64,000 nucleotides of DNA from Bordetella parapertussis. Lineage in GTDB: Bacteria > Bacteroidota > Bacteroidia > Chitinophagales > Chitinophagaceae. Position 1 is the first letter of the stretch. Each line of letters begins with the position of its first letter. The notes under the pieces were generated by a model that made no database searches, was not told the DNA's origin, and saw nothing but the letters and a program-made list of their open reading frames with translations. Positions 62,466-64,000 of the stretch are shown here, one piece after another. A program made the position numbers and the translations under genes. The DNA is taken from the NCBI GenBank assembly GCA_943331005.2, contig CALQJX020000021.1:1-64000 (forward strand), written 5' to 3'.

Positions 62466-63755
62466 CTACTGATCCAGCGCGTCCAGCATTACTTCCATTT
62501 TACTGCCTCTTGATCCCTTGATCAGAATGGCACAATTTTCCGTCATTGCAGTTCTTATATAGGCTGCTGCTTCTCTGCTATCGGCAAACCATGTGAAAGC
62601 ATGAGCAACATTACTGAATTCCTTACCTACCAGTATCACATTGTGCCATTGCAAACCAGCAATAAGCTGCACCAACTCATTGTGCTCATCCTGTTCCGCA
62701 TCACCCATTTCTTTCATTCCACCTATCCATAAAACCTTATTGGGCAACGGAGAAGTTGCAAAATTGAGAATTGCCGCACGCATACTGGTAGGATTGGCAT
62801 TGTATGCATCAAGTATCACCTGATTAGTGCCTTTTTGGAGCCACTGAGACCGACTGTTATCGGGCGCATATGCTTCTATAGCCTGCTTAATATCTGCCAT
62901 AGGCACTCCAAAATGGAGCCCTGCAGCAACAGCGGTCATAACATTGGGATAGTTATATTCCCCTACGAGACGGGTATGTATCATTGTCTCTTCTTCACCT
63001 GTGCCTACCCTTACTGTAAGGAAAACACCATCCATAAGGGGCTGTCCTATATATTGGGCATTAGCGGAACCAAAGGTTACTTGCTGCGTTATACCGGCTG
63101 CCATCTGGGAAAGGTAATCAAGGTCTGTGTTTCTGAATACAATACCGTTGTGAGCACGCAAGTAGTCAAAGAGTTCCCCCTTGCCTTTGCGCACACCTTC
63201 TTCTCCGCCAAAACCCTCTATATGTGCCTTACCACAGTTGGTAATAATGCCGTGAGTAGGCGCTGCGACCAGACAGTAACCAGCTATCTCTTTCTGGTGA
63301 TTGGCGCCCATTTCCACTACTGCGATCTGCGCATCAGTCTTTATCTTCAGTAAGGTCAGCGGAACACCTATATGATTATTCAGATTGCCCTCTGTAGCAT
63401 AGGTCTTATACTTGGCAGAGAGCACAGCTGCCACCAATTCCTTGGTGGTAGTTTTGCCATTTGAGCCAGTGATGGCAATAAAAGGAATATTCAGTTGTCT
63501 GCGATGATAATTGGCCAGTTGCTGCAGCGTTTCCAGCACATCCGGCACTACCATACACTGGCTGTTGCCCGCATATGCAGTGTCTTCTGTAACCGCAAAA
63601 ACAGCACCCGCCTGCAATGCCTGAGAGACGAAGAGGTTACCATCGAAGTTATCGCCCTTCAGCGCAAAGAAGATGCTACCTGTCTGTATCTTCCTGGTAT
63701 CTGTTGCGATCACCGGGTATTGCGTGTAAATTTTATATAAAGCCTCTATAGACAC
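62466..63755 (-). CDS. murF: UDP-N-acetylmuramoyl-tripeptide--D-alanyl-D-alanine ligase
   Basis: Adds D-Ala-D-Ala in the last cytoplasmic step of peptidoglycan precursor synthesis. The 429-residue protein has the Mur-ligase layout: an N-terminal domain with VIATDTRKIQTGSIFFALKG (about 15-34), P-loop GSNGKTTTKE (97-106), NLNNHIGVPLTLL (about 121-133), VVEMGANHQKEI (about 142-153) and a C-terminal domain with LDAYNANPTSM (about 315-325). The start is GTG at 63755. A -7-like TATTTTTA (63780-63773) lies 17 bases upstream. Confidence 0.95.
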   Translation of the reverse strand: MSIEALYKIYTQYPVIATDTRKIQTGSIFFALKGDNFDGNLFVSQALQAGAVFAVTEDTAYAGNSQCMVVPDVLETLQQLANYHRRQLNIPFIAITGSNGKTTTKELVAAVLSAKYKTYATEGNLNNHIGVPLTLLKIKTDAQIAVVEMGANHQKEIAGYCLVAAPTHGIITNCGKAHIEGFGGEEGVRKGKGELFDYLRAHNGIVFRNTDLDYLSQMAAGITQQVTFGSANAQYIGQPLMDGVFLTVRVGTGEEETMIHTRLVGEYNYPNVMTAVAAGLHFGVPMADIKQAIEAYAPDNSRSQWLQKGTNQVILDAYNANPTSMRAAILNFATSPLPNKVLWIGGMKEMGDAEQDEHNELVQLIAGLQWHNVILVGKEFSNVAHAFTWFADSREAAAYIRTAMTENCAILIKGSRGSKMEVMLDALDQ

Positions 63756-63780
63756 AGTATCTGAATTTGACGTAAAAATA

Positions 63781-63810
63781 AAAAACCCCTTCCGTATTGA
63801 AAGGGGCTTT
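63781..63810. terminator. Terminator between murF and the GldJ/K-like gene
   Basis: Arms CCCCTT (63786-63791) and AAGGGG (63801-63806) with a C-G pair inside after one mismatch. It is flanked by an A-run and a T-run, so it works on either strand; for the gene to the right it is a terminator. Confidence 0.75.
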
Positions 63811-63833
63811 TTAGAATATTGTTTTGGTAGTTA

Positions 63834-64000
63834 TTACCTTTTATGATACCTCTGACGGCCGAAGCTGTTACCACCTGGCTGAACATCGCCGGTTGGGCTA
63901 CCCCAACGGTCCATGATACAACGGAAACCGATGGTAGAAGTAGACAGGTTACCCTGCATATAGCGACGAGTACCAGGAGACAACCAGTAAGCACGGTCGG
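63834..64000 (-). CDS. C-terminus of a GldJ/GldK-type lipoprotein (partial)
   Basis: Fifty-four codons remain at the right edge, ending in TAA. The tail reads DRAYWLSPGTRRY, then STSTIGFRCIMDRWGSP, the end of a formylglycine-generating-enzyme (SUMF1)-like domain as found in the T9SS/gliding lipoproteins GldJ and GldK. Which one it is cannot be settled from the tail; the neighbouring murF gene leans slightly to GldJ, but that link is from memory. The rest lies beyond the window. Confidence 0.7.
   Translation of the reverse strand, partial: DRAYWLSPGTRRYMQGNLSTSTIGFRCIMDRWGSPTGDVQPGGNSFGRQRYHKR

Overview
The window is chromosomal DNA from a member of the Bacteroidota, most likely family Chitinophagaceae or a close relative. 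Several things point there. Promoters follow the Bacteroidota pattern (a -7 element TAnnTTTG, sometimes with a TTTG-like -33 element). The type IX secretion (T9SS) protein SprA is present, together with four complete proteins that look like T9SS cargo with C-terminal sorting domains. A GldL-like small protein and the tail of a GldJ/GldK-type lipoprotein are also present. Shine-Dalgarno sequences are scarce. Family-level placement is inference.

Layout. 1-440: tandem stable-RNA promoters reading leftward, probably the leader of an rRNA operon beyond the left edge. 500-3080: thymidine kinase, two small membrane proteins and a possible relic of a T9SS cargo tail. 3156-7799: a compact cyanophycin locus with cyanophycin synthetase (cphA), cyanophycinase (cphB) and an isoaspartyl peptidase, which together could make, depolymerise and finish degrading the Asp/Arg storage polymer. 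8058-16420: a secreted GEVED protein, tRNA-Asp, a phospholipase D-family lipoprotein, an ECF sigma factor overlapping a membrane/barrel gene, an LpxR-like lipid A deacylase and a BadF-type sugar kinase. 16445-26900: a large TamB-family protein, a T9SS cargo protein, an ABC exporter, a Nudix hydrolase and a sugar aminotransferase/RmlC pair. 27200-32400: a CNNM/CorC protein, 3-hydroxyanthranilate dioxygenase, a HipA-like kinase overlapping a DUF3037 gene, a BCP peroxiredoxin and RuvA. 32382-39992: sprA, directly behind ruvA.

40041-52155: a GT-C-like membrane protein, rbfA with a LolC/E-type permease, a glycosyltransferase, clpS, a dipeptidyl peptidase IV homologue, mnmA, and the shikimate genes aroB-aroA-aroC. 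52263-64000: two more T9SS cargo proteins, a DUF6580 membrane protein, recQ, an outer-membrane protein, two lipoproteins (one a glutaminyl cyclase-like M28 enzyme), lspA, zapA, murF and the truncated GldJ/K-like gene.

Most of the window is housekeeping and envelope biology. The parts worth a second look are the cyanophycin locus, the repeated near-leaderless promoter-to-start arrangement, the shared stable-RNA promoter signature, the probable CTG start of the TamB gene, the module shared by two secreted proteins, the divergent AroC, and the HipA-like/DUF3037 locus. All calls come from reading the sequence; no database search was possible.
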